From: Moorella sp. E308F
GTDB lineage: Bacteria > Bacillota > DSM-521 > Neomoorellales > Neomoorellaceae
Assembly (NCBI RefSeq): GCF_006538365.1
Contig: NZ_BJKN01000001.1
Location: forward strand, 1,030,821 to 1,094,820
Direction: 5' to 3'
Length of the DNA: 64,000 bases
The notes beneath the pieces are model-generated. The model was not told the DNA's origin. It saw only the letters and a program-made list of their open reading frames with translations, and made no database searches. The number at the start of each line of letters is the position of its first letter. Within the stretch, counting starts at the first letter, position 1. This document shows, in pieces, positions 45,152-53,606 of this stretch. Both the position numbers and the translations under genes were made by a program.

Positions 45152-45796
45152 TTAACTACCATAGGTTTTTTGTAGAAACCTTATTATACTACGCGCTGTA
45201 GGAAATAGCATTGGTGTCGAAGAAGCGTAAGACAGATATGAATCCTTTGTCTCCCCGTCTGCAAGGAGCGTTTCTTCTAGCATTGCCCTTTGAATAGCCC
45301 AGAATACTGTGGGGGTGGTTAGCAATAGCCCAATAAATACCCTGCCCGTAGTAAGGCTCATTCCAAGATGAAGCAATATGTATGCAAGATAAATAGGGTG
45401 CCGTACTAATTGATATGGTCCATCGGATACTATGGTTTGTCGCTCTAATATCGCTGGTTCAGCATGGAACATTTGTTTAAGGGTAAGGAGAGAATGTAAA
45501 TGCAAAAGCAATCCGACGTTTATCAGCCAGAAAGAAAAGCGAAGTATATTTCCCCTGTAGATAATTCCTTTGCAGGTTGCAAAGAACAACCCCAAAGTAC
45601 ATATCAGGCCCAAAGTAAATATGGTAGATACCCACCATTTTACATCCGTGCGTTTAAGAAAAACCTTTTTTTGATGACTATAACGAAACATTATTATAGG
45701 ACTAATAATGATCAAAATCGTGAGCACCAAGAGGACAATAGGCATAGGAACGATCAAGGGGATTATGACCACAAAAGGCCACAAAATCTTAAACAA
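45152..45796 (-). CDS. ICMT-like membrane methyltransferase, copy 1
   Basis: This 214-residue polytopic protein has about five hydrophobic segments. Its C-terminal signature GPYQLVRHPIYLAYILLHLG, followed by EETLLADGETKDSYLSY, is the isoprenylcysteine carboxyl methyltransferase (ICMT/PEMT) pattern that binds S-adenosylmethionine. It begins at a TTG with GGAGG 11 bases upstream. The gene is AT-rich and on the opposite strand to its neighbours. The substrate is unknown. Confidence 0.8.
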   Translation of the reverse strand: MFKILWPFVVIIPLIVPMPIVLLVLTILIIISPIIMFRYSHQKKVFLKRTDVKWWVSTIFTLGLICTLGLFFATCKGIIYRGNILRFSFWLINVGLLLHLHSLLTLKQMFHAEPAILERQTIVSDGPYQLVRHPIYLAYILLHLGMSLTTGRVFIGLLLTTPTVFWAIQRAMLEETLLADGETKDSYLSYASSTPMLFPTARSIIRFLQKTYGS

Positions 45797-45997
45797 TTAT
45801 CAAAACGCCTCCTTGAATGGATATCAGTATATGACATTTTGATAGGATGGGCACTTCTTTGCGCGGGTGTTTCTTTTATTATCTTGGTTTACTGTTACTA
45901 TCTTCTTAAAGCAATGTTATAGAGCAGATAAGAAACTTTTTTATTTTTAATACTCCTATTAAGACCTTTTTCCTGCCAAAATTAGGGGGAATACAAA

Positions 45998-46963
45998 ATG
46001 CTTTCTGGATTAATTTACCTGCTTTTAACTCTGGGTTCTTTTTGCTTATGGTCAATCGGTTTTAACCCTTATAGTTGCCCATCCTCGGCCTGCAGTGCCG
46101 TAAGCTATATCTTCGGCCGCCCCCTGCTTCTCTGGGGGGCGGCTTATTATTCCCTCTCCGCCGTCCTCTGCTTCGGCGGTTTTACTGCGACTAAAAAGAA
46201 GGCCGCACTTCCAATTATCTACGGTGGGGCGGCCGCCCATGCCTTACTTCTTTTCCTGGCCTGGCGGGGGACGGGGAAGCTCTGCCCTGTCTGTCTGAAA
46301 TTCCTGCTGGTAGAAGTCCTTCTGGCTGTTTATGTTACGATTTACCCTCCCAGGCGCGTTTTTCTGGTGCCTGCCGTTCTTGCTGGGGCCGGGCTGATAA
46401 TGGTTGCAGGCCTTTTGGCTTTTAATCCCCGGGTGGTCCCTGCCGCGGCCGCGCCTGCTGTGCCGCCGGCGAAAGTCATTTCTTCCGTACCGGCTGAAAA
46501 AGGGGAGACGGCTAGTCTGCCAAAGCAGGACTTTGTAGAAAAAAAGATATCAACAGGCTCAAAAAGCCTTCCATCCAGCGTTAAAACTGATACAAATAAG
46601 CATTCCGGCCTTGTGGTCACAACAATGGATAACAGGCCGGTAACCCTGGACCTTGCCGCGCGCCCGGCTCTCTTTGTCGCCTGGTGGTGCCCACACTGCG
46701 ACGAGGCCCTGCAGGAGATGGCGCAGCTGCCGGAAGGTAGGCGGCCTTACCTGGTATTTACTTATTTGCGGGGAAATGATCAGGGAGAGATTGAAGCGAA
46801 GCTTAAAAGAAACGGATTAGAAGGGGTAACGATTTACCTGGCTTCAAAGCCGCCTGAAGGCGTTAAGGGGGTTCCCGCCCTGGTGTTCCTGGATAACGGC
46901 CAGGTAAGCCAAGCCGAGGGGGCTAAAGCCATTGAGGAAGAATTAATTGGGGATACAAAATAG
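45998..46963 (+). CDS. VKOR-thioredoxin fusion (disulfide-bond former)
   Basis: This 321-residue protein has four or five N-terminal membrane segments with the VKOR cysteines CPSSAC (about 28-33) and CPVC (about 96-99), a Pro/Ala-rich linker, and a C-terminal thioredoxin-like domain with the active site WWCPHCDEA (about 230). Such fusions oxidise cysteines in exported proteins using quinones. It lies 850 bases after Cys-rich TadE/TadG-like genes, which are likely clients. The ATG follows a GGGGG site. Confidence 0.87.
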   Translation: MLSGLIYLLLTLGSFCLWSIGFNPYSCPSSACSAVSYIFGRPLLLWGAAYYSLSAVLCFGGFTATKKKAALPIIYGGAAAHALLLFLAWRGTGKLCPVCLKFLLVEVLLAVYVTIYPPRRVFLVPAVLAGAGLIMVAGLLAFNPRVVPAAAAPAVPPAKVISSVPAEKGETASLPKQDFVEKKISTGSKSLPSSVKTDTNKHSGLVVTTMDNRPVTLDLAARPALFVAWWCPHCDEALQEMAQLPEGRRPYLVFTYLRGNDQGEIEAKLKRNGLEGVTIYLASKPPEGVKGVPALVFLDNGQVSQAEGAKAIEEELIGDTK

Positions 46964-46988
46964 GTTACTAGGGAGGAAAAAGGTCGCG

Positions 46989-47083
46989 ATGGAAACCTGG
47001 GGTAAGCTTTTTTAGCTACAGCAGCAGCGATTATAGTCTATTATCCTGCCTTTCCTTGCCGTATGGTTTCTTTATGTTTGTAG
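46989..47083 (+). pseudogene. Frameshifted small membrane gene
   Basis: METWGKLF stops at a TAG within a run of six T residues. With one more T the frame continues as LATAAAIIVYYPAFPCRMVS then LCL to a stop at 47083, giving a 31-residue hydrophobic peptide. A GGGAGG site is upstream. It may be a decayed gene, a phase-variable tract or a sequencing error. Confidence 0.3.
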
Positions 47084-47096
47084 AGGTAGGGATAAG

Positions 47097-47759
47097 TTAT
47101 TCCTTCAAATACTTGACAATCGTTTTCCAGGTTGGCACGAACATGGGAGTAGTATGGCTGTAAGAAAGATAAGTTACGCGGGTATTTTCACAATTCAAAA
47201 GTAGTTTTTCCTCACGGATTGCTCGGCTTTTATATGCCCAAAATGTTATAAGACCACACGTTATCGCAAATATGTAACTGTCGGCTACTAAGGAAGATCC
47301 ACCATAAAAATTTATATACCCGAGATAAATTGGATGGCGAACTAAAACATAGGGTCCCTTATTTACAATTACGTGATTCCTGTAAATACCGGCTCCATCG
47401 TAAAACATGTTTCCTAGAGTAAGTTTCGCGTCAATTATCAAAACTAAAGCCGATTCTGCCAATATACTTCCTATCGTACTTACAAAGGTCCTTGATGCAA
47501 AGAAAAAGTTAACAAAGCCGTACCTTTGAATATCAAGGAAAAAAACCCAATATAAAATGATTGTTGCTATCAAGTTTAAAAGAAAAACGTAGAGGGGGTC
47601 TTTATGTTGAGCTATAATAAACTTTCGTCCATTTCGTGGAAGGTAAGTATGAATAAAAAGGAAACAAACAGTAAATATAGTAAAAATCAGGTATATAAAT
47701 CTATAGTACGGAATGATTGGCAATATGAAGACTATAAAAAGGTAAAACAAAACCCTCAT
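47097..47759 (-). CDS. ICMT-like membrane methyltransferase, copy 2
   Basis: This 220-residue polytopic protein shares GPYVLVRHPIYLGYINFYGG, followed by EEKLLLNCENTRVTYLSYSH and TTPMFVP, with copy 1, whose equivalent is SSTPMLFP. It has about six hydrophobic segments. The start is the ATG at 47759, 8 bases after GGAGG on the minus strand; two other in-frame ATG codons lie just upstream. It is AT-rich and again opposite to the pilus genes. The substrate is unknown. Confidence 0.8.
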   Translation of the reverse strand: MRVLFYLFIVFILPIIPYYRFIYLIFTIFTVCFLFIHTYLPRNGRKFIIAQHKDPLYVFLLNLIATIILYWVFFLDIQRYGFVNFFFASRTFVSTIGSILAESALVLIIDAKLTLGNMFYDGAGIYRNHVIVNKGPYVLVRHPIYLGYINFYGGSSLVADSYIFAITCGLITFWAYKSRAIREEKLLLNCENTRVTYLSYSHTTPMFVPTWKTIVKYLKE

Positions 47760-47964
47760 CAGCATTCCCTCCAAATTGGGCTAGAAACACTAAGTAATAT
47801 TGGCATATTGTTAATCATGCTATGGATGTTAATCACATTGCTTAAAGAGATTTCATTTGTTTCCATCATTTCTAGTCTCTTTAGATGATATGGTTTTCTT
47901 CTGCGTATGCTAGAAATTCCCTTCTGTTGATAGGAAGAAAAATCATATTTTGGGGGTGGATCAA

Positions 47965-48492
47965 TTGACCTGGCCGGCATGGCTATTTTTTTTAGCAGTC
48001 ACGCTAGTCGGCGTAACCGACTTTATTAGCCACTACGTCCCTAACTACATTACCCTGCCCTTACTGGGGGCGGGGTTTCTTTATCATGTATGGGCGGGCA
48101 ACTGGGTTGCAAGCCTTATTGGCGCATCGGCCTGCTTTCTCCTGGGCTTGGCCATGTTCGCCTTCGGCGGCATGGGAGGGGGTGATGTCAAGCTCATGGC
48201 CGCCATCGGGGCCTGGCTGGGGTTACACGGCGCCCTGGCCGTTATCTTTGTAGCTTCCTGCATCGGGGCAGTTTGGGGATTGGGCAAGCTGGCAAAGCAG
48301 GGGGCTCTCAAAGAGCGCCTGCTCTATTTAATTCAGGGAGCCTATCTTACCTTTGTGGGGGGCATAAAAGGAGCCCTGGCGCTAGAAAGAATACCCGAAG
48401 ATATAAACGCTCCTATACCCGAAGATGCCATTCCTTTTGGGACCTGCCTGGCGGCCGGGTTGTGGGTGTTTATGTTTCTGGCTTCATTTTAG
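47965..48492 (+). CDS. A24-family prepilin peptidase (TadV/CpaA-like), Tad locus 2
   Basis: This 175-residue aspartic peptidase has the first catalytic aspartate in VGVTDFISHYVPNYITLP and the second in FGGMGGGDVKLMAAIG, the GxGD motif. About six hydrophobic segments are present. It cleaves Flp-type prepilin leaders and lacks a methyltransferase domain. The TTG at 47965 follows GGGGGTGG. It is the first gene of Tad locus 2 and may also serve locus 1, which has none. Confidence 0.9.
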   Translation: MTWPAWLFFLAVTLVGVTDFISHYVPNYITLPLLGAGFLYHVWAGNWVASLIGASACFLLGLAMFAFGGMGGGDVKLMAAIGAWLGLHGALAVIFVASCIGAVWGLGKLAKQGALKERLLYLIQGAYLTFVGGIKGALALERIPEDINAPIPEDAIPFGTCLAAGLWVFMFLASF

Positions 48493-48504
48493 CGTGGGAG
48501 GTGG

Positions 48505-49185
48505 TTGAAAATCTTCGGCAGGAACAAAAATTACGGTTCCGGGCGTTCGATACCTGTCCCGGTTATCCTGGCCATTATTTTCGGCCTGGGGGTGGCCGTA
48601 ACTTCGGGGTTATATTACCAGCGGTACATCAACACCCACCAGGCGATGACCCAGGTTATAGTTCCGGCCCACAACATCAACGCCTACAGCCTGATCAAAG
48701 CCGGCGATCTTACCTGGCGACAGGTACCGGTGGGCGCCGTTGAGCCTGGAACGGCGCGAAAACCGGACGATCTGATAGGCAAGGTGGCTTTGGCGGAGCT
48801 GTACCAGGGCGAGCAGGTGCGCCTGGAACGGGTAGGAGAAGCTGCTAATGAAGACAGGCAGGTGATCGCCGTCAATATCGACCTGGCCAGGAGCGGCGGG
48901 GGATATTTCTCTCCCGGAGACCTGGTGGATGTGTACTTTGCGGAGACGGAAAATGTGCCCGGGGCCATCCTGGCAAGCAACGCCAGGCTTCTCCAGTTAG
49001 TAGACGCCCAGGGTAACCCTATTGTTCCCAATCAGCAGGCGGGGCTGCTGCAGCAGGCGGCGCAGGCGCCCAGGACCCCGGCCGTCGCCGTGCTTGCGGT
49101 AAACCCTTCAGACGTTGCCCAGGTAGTCCGGGGGGCGGCCACCGGGTCGAAAGGGATTGTTCTGGTCAAAAAAATGAAACCGTGA
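48505..49185 (+). CDS. CpaB/RcpC-like pilus protein (Tad locus 2)
   Basis: This 226-residue protein starts at a TTG near GGGAGG. It has one membrane helix (VPVILAIIFGLGVAVTSGLYY), a SAF domain (QVIVPAHNINAYSLIKAGDL with TWRQVPVGAVEPGT) and a C-terminal RcpC-like part ending KGIVLVKKMKP. It is a paralogue of the 33519 product. The TTG lies only 3 bases after the site, so the exact start is uncertain. Confidence 0.88.
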   Translation: MKIFGRNKNYGSGRSIPVPVILAIIFGLGVAVTSGLYYQRYINTHQAMTQVIVPAHNINAYSLIKAGDLTWRQVPVGAVEPGTARKPDDLIGKVALAELYQGEQVRLERVGEAANEDRQVIAVNIDLARSGGGYFSPGDLVDVYFAETENVPGAILASNARLLQLVDAQGNPIVPNQQAGLLQQAAQAPRTPAVAVLAVNPSDVAQVVRGAATGSKGIVLVKKMKP

Positions 49186-49195
49186 GGTGGAAAAG

Positions 49196-50563
49196 ATGCT
49201 TGGCATTTTTAGAGGCAAGAGGGTTGAGAAAGCGGAGGAAAAAGAGAAGAGACAGGAGTTCAGGCTGGGCAAACGCACTTTGAAAGAGGCTACGAAATTC
49301 GTCCAGGACGTCATTACCAACAGCGAGGTGTGGGGAGAAGAAGCCTTCCGGCATAAAGAAATACTTGAAGACGCCCAGGCAGGGCTACCCGGGGCGATAG
49401 AAAAGGCCAGGAAGCTTATACAAGAAATCCTGGAAAAGTACCAGGTGGAAGTAGAGGGGATGACGAGGGAGCAACTGGCCAGGGAAATATTCAGCTATGC
49501 CTGGGGGCTGGACGTGCTGGAGCCGGTGTACTACGACCCCGAAGTGGATGAGATCCGGGTCAACAGTCCTTCCGCCGTTTTTATCCAGAAGCGAGGTAAA
49601 AACTTAAAGACCGGCATTAAATTTAAAGATACCGAGCACGTCAAAAAGATCATCGCAAGGCTCCTGTTCCACGACCGGGGCGTGGCCCTGACGGCCTCAA
49701 CGCCCATAGTCGAGTCCATCCGCAAGGACGGCACCAGGCTGACGGCCACCTGCCCGCCCGTAACCCGGGAGTGGACCATGGTCTTAAGGAAGCACGACAC
49801 TTTCAAGATGACCCCGGAAAACCTCATCAGGGCAGGCACTTTGAACCAGGAACTGCTGGACCTCTTGATCACCCTGGTCAAGGGCCGGGCCAACATCCTT
49901 ATCTCCGGCGGCGTCGGCAGCGGCAAAACTTCCTTGATGCGCTTTTTGATCAACTATATCCCCGAGGCATTGCGATTAGTAACTCTGGAAACAGACGTGG
50001 AACTGCGCCTATGTGAGCACTACTGCGGCCGGGACATAATCGAGCTTGAGGAACACGCCGATTTAAACTGCGATATGAAAAAGCTTTTCCGGACGACCCT
50101 GCGTTACTCTCCGGACATCATCATGGTGGGCGAGATCCGGGGTATGGGCGAGGCGGTGGAGGCCATCAAAGCCTGCACCCGGGGCCATCACGGCTCCATG
50201 GCGACGATCCATTTCAGTTCGCCATATGAAGCCGTGACTGGCTGCGCCAAGATGATGCTGGAGGAAGGACTGAACCTTTCCCTGGAGATAGCCGAGACCT
50301 GGGTGGCCGACGCTTTTGATGTGATTATCCAGATGTTCGCCGACACCACCAAAGGGATGAAAAAGATCGTCCAGGTCACCGAAGTGTGGACGGAGAAGGC
50401 AGGCGTCAAGTTTCGCGATCTTGTCGTCTGGCGGCCCGGCAAATATGACTATTTTGACGGCGACTGGGAATTTGTCAACCCTCCCAGCGAGCGCTTGAAG
50501 GAGAAGCTGCGCATGTTCGGGGTAAACATTTCCCAGTTTCTTGCCAGGGCGGGGGTGGCCTGA
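49196..50563 (+). CDS. CpaF/TadA secretion ATPase (Tad locus 2)
   Basis: This 455-residue ATPase has Walker A LISGGVGSGKTSLMR (about residue 235), LVTLETDVELRL, IIMVGEIRGMGEAVEAIKAC and HHGSMATIHFSSPYEA. It differs markedly from the locus 1 CpaF (GGTSSGKS), so the two ATPases are divergent, not a recent duplicate. The ATG at 49196 follows GAGG by 7 bases. It overlaps tadB by one base. Confidence 0.94.
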   Translation: MLGIFRGKRVEKAEEKEKRQEFRLGKRTLKEATKFVQDVITNSEVWGEEAFRHKEILEDAQAGLPGAIEKARKLIQEILEKYQVEVEGMTREQLAREIFSYAWGLDVLEPVYYDPEVDEIRVNSPSAVFIQKRGKNLKTGIKFKDTEHVKKIIARLLFHDRGVALTASTPIVESIRKDGTRLTATCPPVTREWTMVLRKHDTFKMTPENLIRAGTLNQELLDLLITLVKGRANILISGGVGSGKTSLMRFLINYIPEALRLVTLETDVELRLCEHYCGRDIIELEEHADLNCDMKKLFRTTLRYSPDIIMVGEIRGMGEAVEAIKACTRGHHGSMATIHFSSPYEAVTGCAKMMLEEGLNLSLEIAETWVADAFDVIIQMFADTTKGMKKIVQVTEVWTEKAGVKFRDLVVWRPGKYDYFDGDWEFVNPPSERLKEKLRMFGVNISQFLARAGVA

Positions 50564-51510
50564 TGGACTACCTGCGGCTTGCCGCGGCAGCCGTTTTTGG
50601 TGCCGGGCTGGGTTTGAGCGCCGGCGTTTTCAGCTACTATATCCTGCGCCTGGCGAAAATTCCGCACCTGGCCCTGCCGCGGCGGGAAAGGGAGGAAATG
50701 CCGCTGGTCCTGCGCCGTTTTTTGAACAAAGAGAATGAGGAAGACGAACTTCCTCCGTGGCTGAAGCGCTGGTCGGAAAGGACAAGCTTTATGCTCAAGC
50801 GCTCGGGAGTACGGGTCCCAGTGATGCGCTATCTAGTTGGGCTCCTGGTCGGTGGTGTTGGTGGCTTTGTTGCCGGCGTAATCCTGATGAAAAACCTGCC
50901 GGCGGCCGTTATCCTGGCCCTGGTCATCGCCCTGGCCCCGGACGTGGTGCTTATCGGCCGGGTGCAGAACAGGCGCAACAAAATCATCGAGCAGCTGGCG
51001 GCGGCTGTAAGAATTTTTGCCGCCGAGTTCGGCGACACGCCCCAGGTGCCCCGGGCTTTAAGCATTACCGCGAGGAAGGTGCCTTCTCCCCTGGGGGATA
51101 TCTTGCGGCAGGCCGACACGGACCTGGCGGCCGGGAAAAGCATAGACGAAGTTTGTCTTTTCCTTATGAAAGAGCTGGACTTTGAATACGGCAGGATGTT
51201 CGTCCAGCTTTTAAGGCTTGCCTGGGACGACGCGGCCGTGCGGCCGCTGTTTACCCGCCTGGCCGGGCGGATCGCCAATCTCCAGGGTCTAATTTACAAA
51301 AACGCTTCCGGTATGGCCTACGGCAGGTTTATGGGGATGCTGGTCAATGCCCTGATCCTGCCGGAGTTTTTGCTCATGCGTTCCCTGATCCCCGAAACGG
51401 GATATTTCCTGGTCTACAACCCCATCGGCAGGCTCCTGGTGGTGGTCTGCTTCCTGTCCATCCTGGTGGGGATGCTTCTAGACCGGGCGTTGAGCGGGGT
51501 GGAAACGTGA
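50563..51510 (+). CDS. TadB-like membrane platform protein (Tad locus 2)
   Basis: This 315-residue T2SF-type protein has N-terminal helices (LAAAAVFGAGLGLSAGVFSY and RYLVGLLVGGVGGFVAGVIL), a cytoplasmic core (IIEQLAAAVRIFAAEFGDTP with QVPRALSITARK) and C-terminal helices (LLVVVCFLSILVGMLLDRAL). It overlaps CpaF and TadC genes by 1 and 4 bases, so the set is translated as a unit. Confidence 0.87.
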   Translation: MDYLRLAAAAVFGAGLGLSAGVFSYYILRLAKIPHLALPRREREEMPLVLRRFLNKENEEDELPPWLKRWSERTSFMLKRSGVRVPVMRYLVGLLVGGVGGFVAGVILMKNLPAAVILALVIALAPDVVLIGRVQNRRNKIIEQLAAAVRIFAAEFGDTPQVPRALSITARKVPSPLGDILRQADTDLAAGKSIDEVCLFLMKELDFEYGRMFVQLLRLAWDDAAVRPLFTRLAGRIANLQGLIYKNASGMAYGRFMGMLVNALILPEFLLMRSLIPETGYFLVYNPIGRLLVVVCFLSILVGMLLDRALSGVET

Positions 51511-52292
51511 CCCTTGTTTTGCCTGCCCTTTTTGGTGGCGGTGTTGGCCTGGCGGCGGGGGCCTTGTTCCTGCTTGTCGCCCGCCTTACCCCTTCGGCTA
51601 AACTTGCAGCCCGGCTGTCCAGCCTGGTAGGGCCAGAGCGGCAAAAGATAGGGGTTAAAGTTAAAAGGGAAGCCCCTGCGGGCGAACGCTGGACTGTCGT
51701 TTTCGCCTTTGGAGGGGCTGTTTTTTCCGCGTTGATTGTCGCCAAAATGCCTTATGTTCTGGTAGCCGTCCCGGTAGGCGCTGCCCTGGGCTTTTTAGCC
51801 AGCCGGGTAGCTGTCAGACTTTACCAAAGCCGTACCCATTTCCAGAGGCTCAGGGAAGCTGCGGTGCTGTATGAAAGCATCGACCTCTTTACCCGGGCGG
51901 GGTTCACTCCCCGCCAGGCCATGGAATTAAGCCTGCCGCTGCTTACCCTTTTAAGGCCGGCGGTGGAGAAGTGCATCGCCAGCTGGAGCGGCGGCGCTTT
52001 GAGGGCCATTGAGCAGCTGGGCAGCGACATCGGCCTTAAAGAGGCTGATGTTCTGATTGCAGTCTTGATGCAAATAGTGGAAGGAGGGGTGGCGAAACTC
52101 ACGGGGGTAATGGAAGAAGAAGCGCTTCGCCTGGACGAACTGCGGCAGAGTCTGGGTGAAATGCGGATCGCAGCCAAACCTGTTTACTCGACGGTGTATA
52201 TCTTCCTGCCGGTAGCCGCACTGGTGGGGATGATGCTGGGGCCCCTGGCCTTCAGGGCCATCAGCATGATCAGCAGTATGCGGGTAGGTTGA
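51507..52292 (+). CDS. TadC-like membrane platform protein (Tad locus 2)
   Basis: This 261-residue protein starts at a GTG behind GGGGTGG and overlaps TadB by 4 bases. Helices lie at the N-terminus (VLPALFGGGVGLAAGALFLL), near residues 70-105, and at the C-terminus (TVYIFLPVAALVGMMLGPLA). The cytoplasmic part has YESIDLFTRAGFTPRQAMEL. It completes the second assembly platform. Confidence 0.85.
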   Translation: MTLVLPALFGGGVGLAAGALFLLVARLTPSAKLAARLSSLVGPERQKIGVKVKREAPAGERWTVVFAFGGAVFSALIVAKMPYVLVAVPVGAALGFLASRVAVRLYQSRTHFQRLREAAVLYESIDLFTRAGFTPRQAMELSLPLLTLLRPAVEKCIASWSGGALRAIEQLGSDIGLKEADVLIAVLMQIVEGGVAKLTGVMEEEALRLDELRQSLGEMRIAAKPVYSTVYIFLPVAALVGMMLGPLAFRAISMISSMRVG

Positions 52293-52318
52293 AAAACTTA
52301 AAGAAAGGGGAATTTGAT

Positions 52319-52588
52319 ATGGTTAAAGGTATCGTCGAATTTTTGAAAGGCGAAAGGGGAGCGGTGACTACTGCCGAAATCATCGGTTACACCCTGCTTA
52401 TAGGCGGGGGGGTGGCCCTCGTGGGCTACGGCGCGACGGCCCTCTTCCGGGGCAAAACCGGGGCTATTTTCAACGCCGTAAAGAGCATGAAGGCGATGAG
52501 CGGGGCGGTGAGCGACACCTCGACTTACAGCGCCACCCTTACTACCGATAGCGCCACCGGAATTGCCACGGGTGCCACTGGAAACTAA
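52319..52588 (+). CDS. Flp-like pilin A (Tad locus 2)
   Basis: This 89-residue protein reads MVKGIVEFLKGERGAVTTAE then IIGYTLLIGGGVALVGYGAT. The basic leader, the ERG/AVTTAE cleavage region and the hydrophobic helix fit a class III prepilin. The C-terminal third is rich in serine, threonine, alanine and glycine, as for exposed or glycosylated pilin tails. The ATG follows GAAAGGGG. A strong terminator follows, consistent with a highly expressed pilin. Confidence 0.78.
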   Translation: MVKGIVEFLKGERGAVTTAEIIGYTLLIGGGVALVGYGATALFRGKTGAIFNAVKSMKAMSGAVSDTSTYSATLTTDSATGIATGATGN

Positions 52589-52600
52589 ACTTAACTGCAG

Positions 52601-52633
52601 GCCCCTCCCTGAAAAGGAGGGGCTTTTCTTTTT
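52601..52633 (+). terminator. Intrinsic terminator after pilin A
   Basis: GCCCCTCC / GGAGGGGC, 8 bp with a 7-base loop, is followed by TTTTCTTTTTT. Confidence 0.93.
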
Positions 52634-52650
52634 TACGGGAGGTGCTTTTA

Positions 52651-52863
52651 ATGTTCAAGGCAGTTAAGAATTTCTTGCTGGGTGAAAGGGGCGCGGTACT
52701 AACGATGGAGCATATCATCTGGGCGCTTATTATTGCAGGAGCAACATCGTTTGTCGGCTACGGTGTTTCGGCCGCCCTGCGGGGGCTGGCCGGCAAGAAC
52801 GTGCTGATTATCAAATGCTCTGATCCAGCCTACGCCAACGACCCGAGGTGCAGCCAGCTATGA
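52651..52863 (+). CDS. Flp-like pilin B (Tad locus 2)
   Basis: This 70-residue protein reads MFKAVKNFLLGERGAVLTME then HIIWALIIAGATSFVGYGVS, parallel to pilin A (GERGAV shared). Its C-terminus has CSDPAYANDPRC, two cysteines that could form a disulfide. The ATG follows GGGAGG. Its stop overlaps the start of the next peptidase gene (ATGA). Confidence 0.75.
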   Translation: MFKAVKNFLLGERGAVLTMEHIIWALIIAGATSFVGYGVSAALRGLAGKNVLIIKCSDPAYANDPRCSQL

Positions 52864-53420
52864 CTTGGTGGCCAGACTTCATAATGATGGCTGTTGCGGC
52901 TACTGCGCTGTATACGGATTTAAAGACCGGCCTGATCAAAAACTGGCTTACCATTCCATTCTTCCTTGCCGGGCTGGTGAAAGCTGTCCTTATCGGTCCC
53001 GGCGTACTACCGGCCCTGATGGCCGGGCTGGCTGCCATCCCGGCCACCTTTATCTTTCTAAACCCTGGCGAGGGTGACATCAAGCTGGCCGCCGGCATGG
53101 GGGTTTGGCTGGGGCCGGAGCTGCTGCCGGTGTATTTTGTAGGCGCGGGCCTGGCGAGATGGGTTATGGCCCTGGCTGTCAGGCTGAAGATTTATGACTG
53201 GAATGTCGCGGCTATGGTGAAAGGCACCTGGATCAGCGAAATCCGTCTGGGGTGTGTGCCGGCCCTGGGATATAAGAACTTCAGGGTGTTTCAACAGGCG
53301 GGAGAAATGGCCGGGGCCAATACGGATCTGCCGGTGGTCCCGGGGGCGATATTTGTTTTCGGCGGCGTCCTAGCGGTGGTTTTGTTGCACGTTTACCTTC
53401 GCTTGACAGGGGGGATTTAG
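52860..53420 (+). CDS. A24-family prepilin peptidase, second copy
   Basis: This 186-residue protein has TALYTDLKTGLIKNWLTIPF (first aspartate) and FLNPGEGDIKLAAGMGVWLG (GxGD aspartate), plus about five hydrophobic segments. It is a paralogue of the 47965 peptidase. It sits between pilin B and a type IV-like pilin and may be specialised for those leaders. Confidence 0.85.
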   Translation: MTWWPDFIMMAVAATALYTDLKTGLIKNWLTIPFFLAGLVKAVLIGPGVLPALMAGLAAIPATFIFLNPGEGDIKLAAGMGVWLGPELLPVYFVGAGLARWVMALAVRLKIYDWNVAAMVKGTWISEIRLGCVPALGYKNFRVFQQAGEMAGANTDLPVVPGAIFVFGGVLAVVLLHVYLRLTGGI

Positions 53421-53606
53421 ATGTGGCGGCGCTTAAAAGATTTAAAAAAAGACCAGCGGGGTTTTACATTGCTGGAGGCCTTAATCCTGGGATTGATAGT
53501 AGGCGGAGCGGCACTGGCCATAACCGCTGCGTTGAAGGGCCAGTTGGCGGCGACCCACAATTCGGCCGTCAATACTATTCAAAACTTGACGGGCGGCGGC
53601 TTTTAA
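53421..53606 (+). CDS. Type IV-like minor pilin
   Basis: This 61-residue protein reads MWRRLKDLKKDQRGFTLLEA then LILGLIVGGAALAITAALKG. RGFTLLEA is the classic type IV prepilin (N-methylation) motif with glycine, phenylalanine and glutamate at +5, rather than the Flp motif of its neighbours. The short body ends NLTGGGF. The ATG follows GGGGGGA. Confidence 0.75.
   Translation: MWRRLKDLKKDQRGFTLLEALILGLIVGGAALAITAALKGQLAATHNSAVNTIQNLTGGGF

Noticed and set aside
45500..45922. Plus-strand 140-codon frame
   Set aside because: It is mostly antisense to the ICMT-like gene on the minus strand, with no family features and no good ribosome site.
47604..47888. Plus-strand 94-codon frame
   Set aside because: It is antisense to the 5' part of the second ICMT-like gene; the minus-strand protein has clear family motifs.
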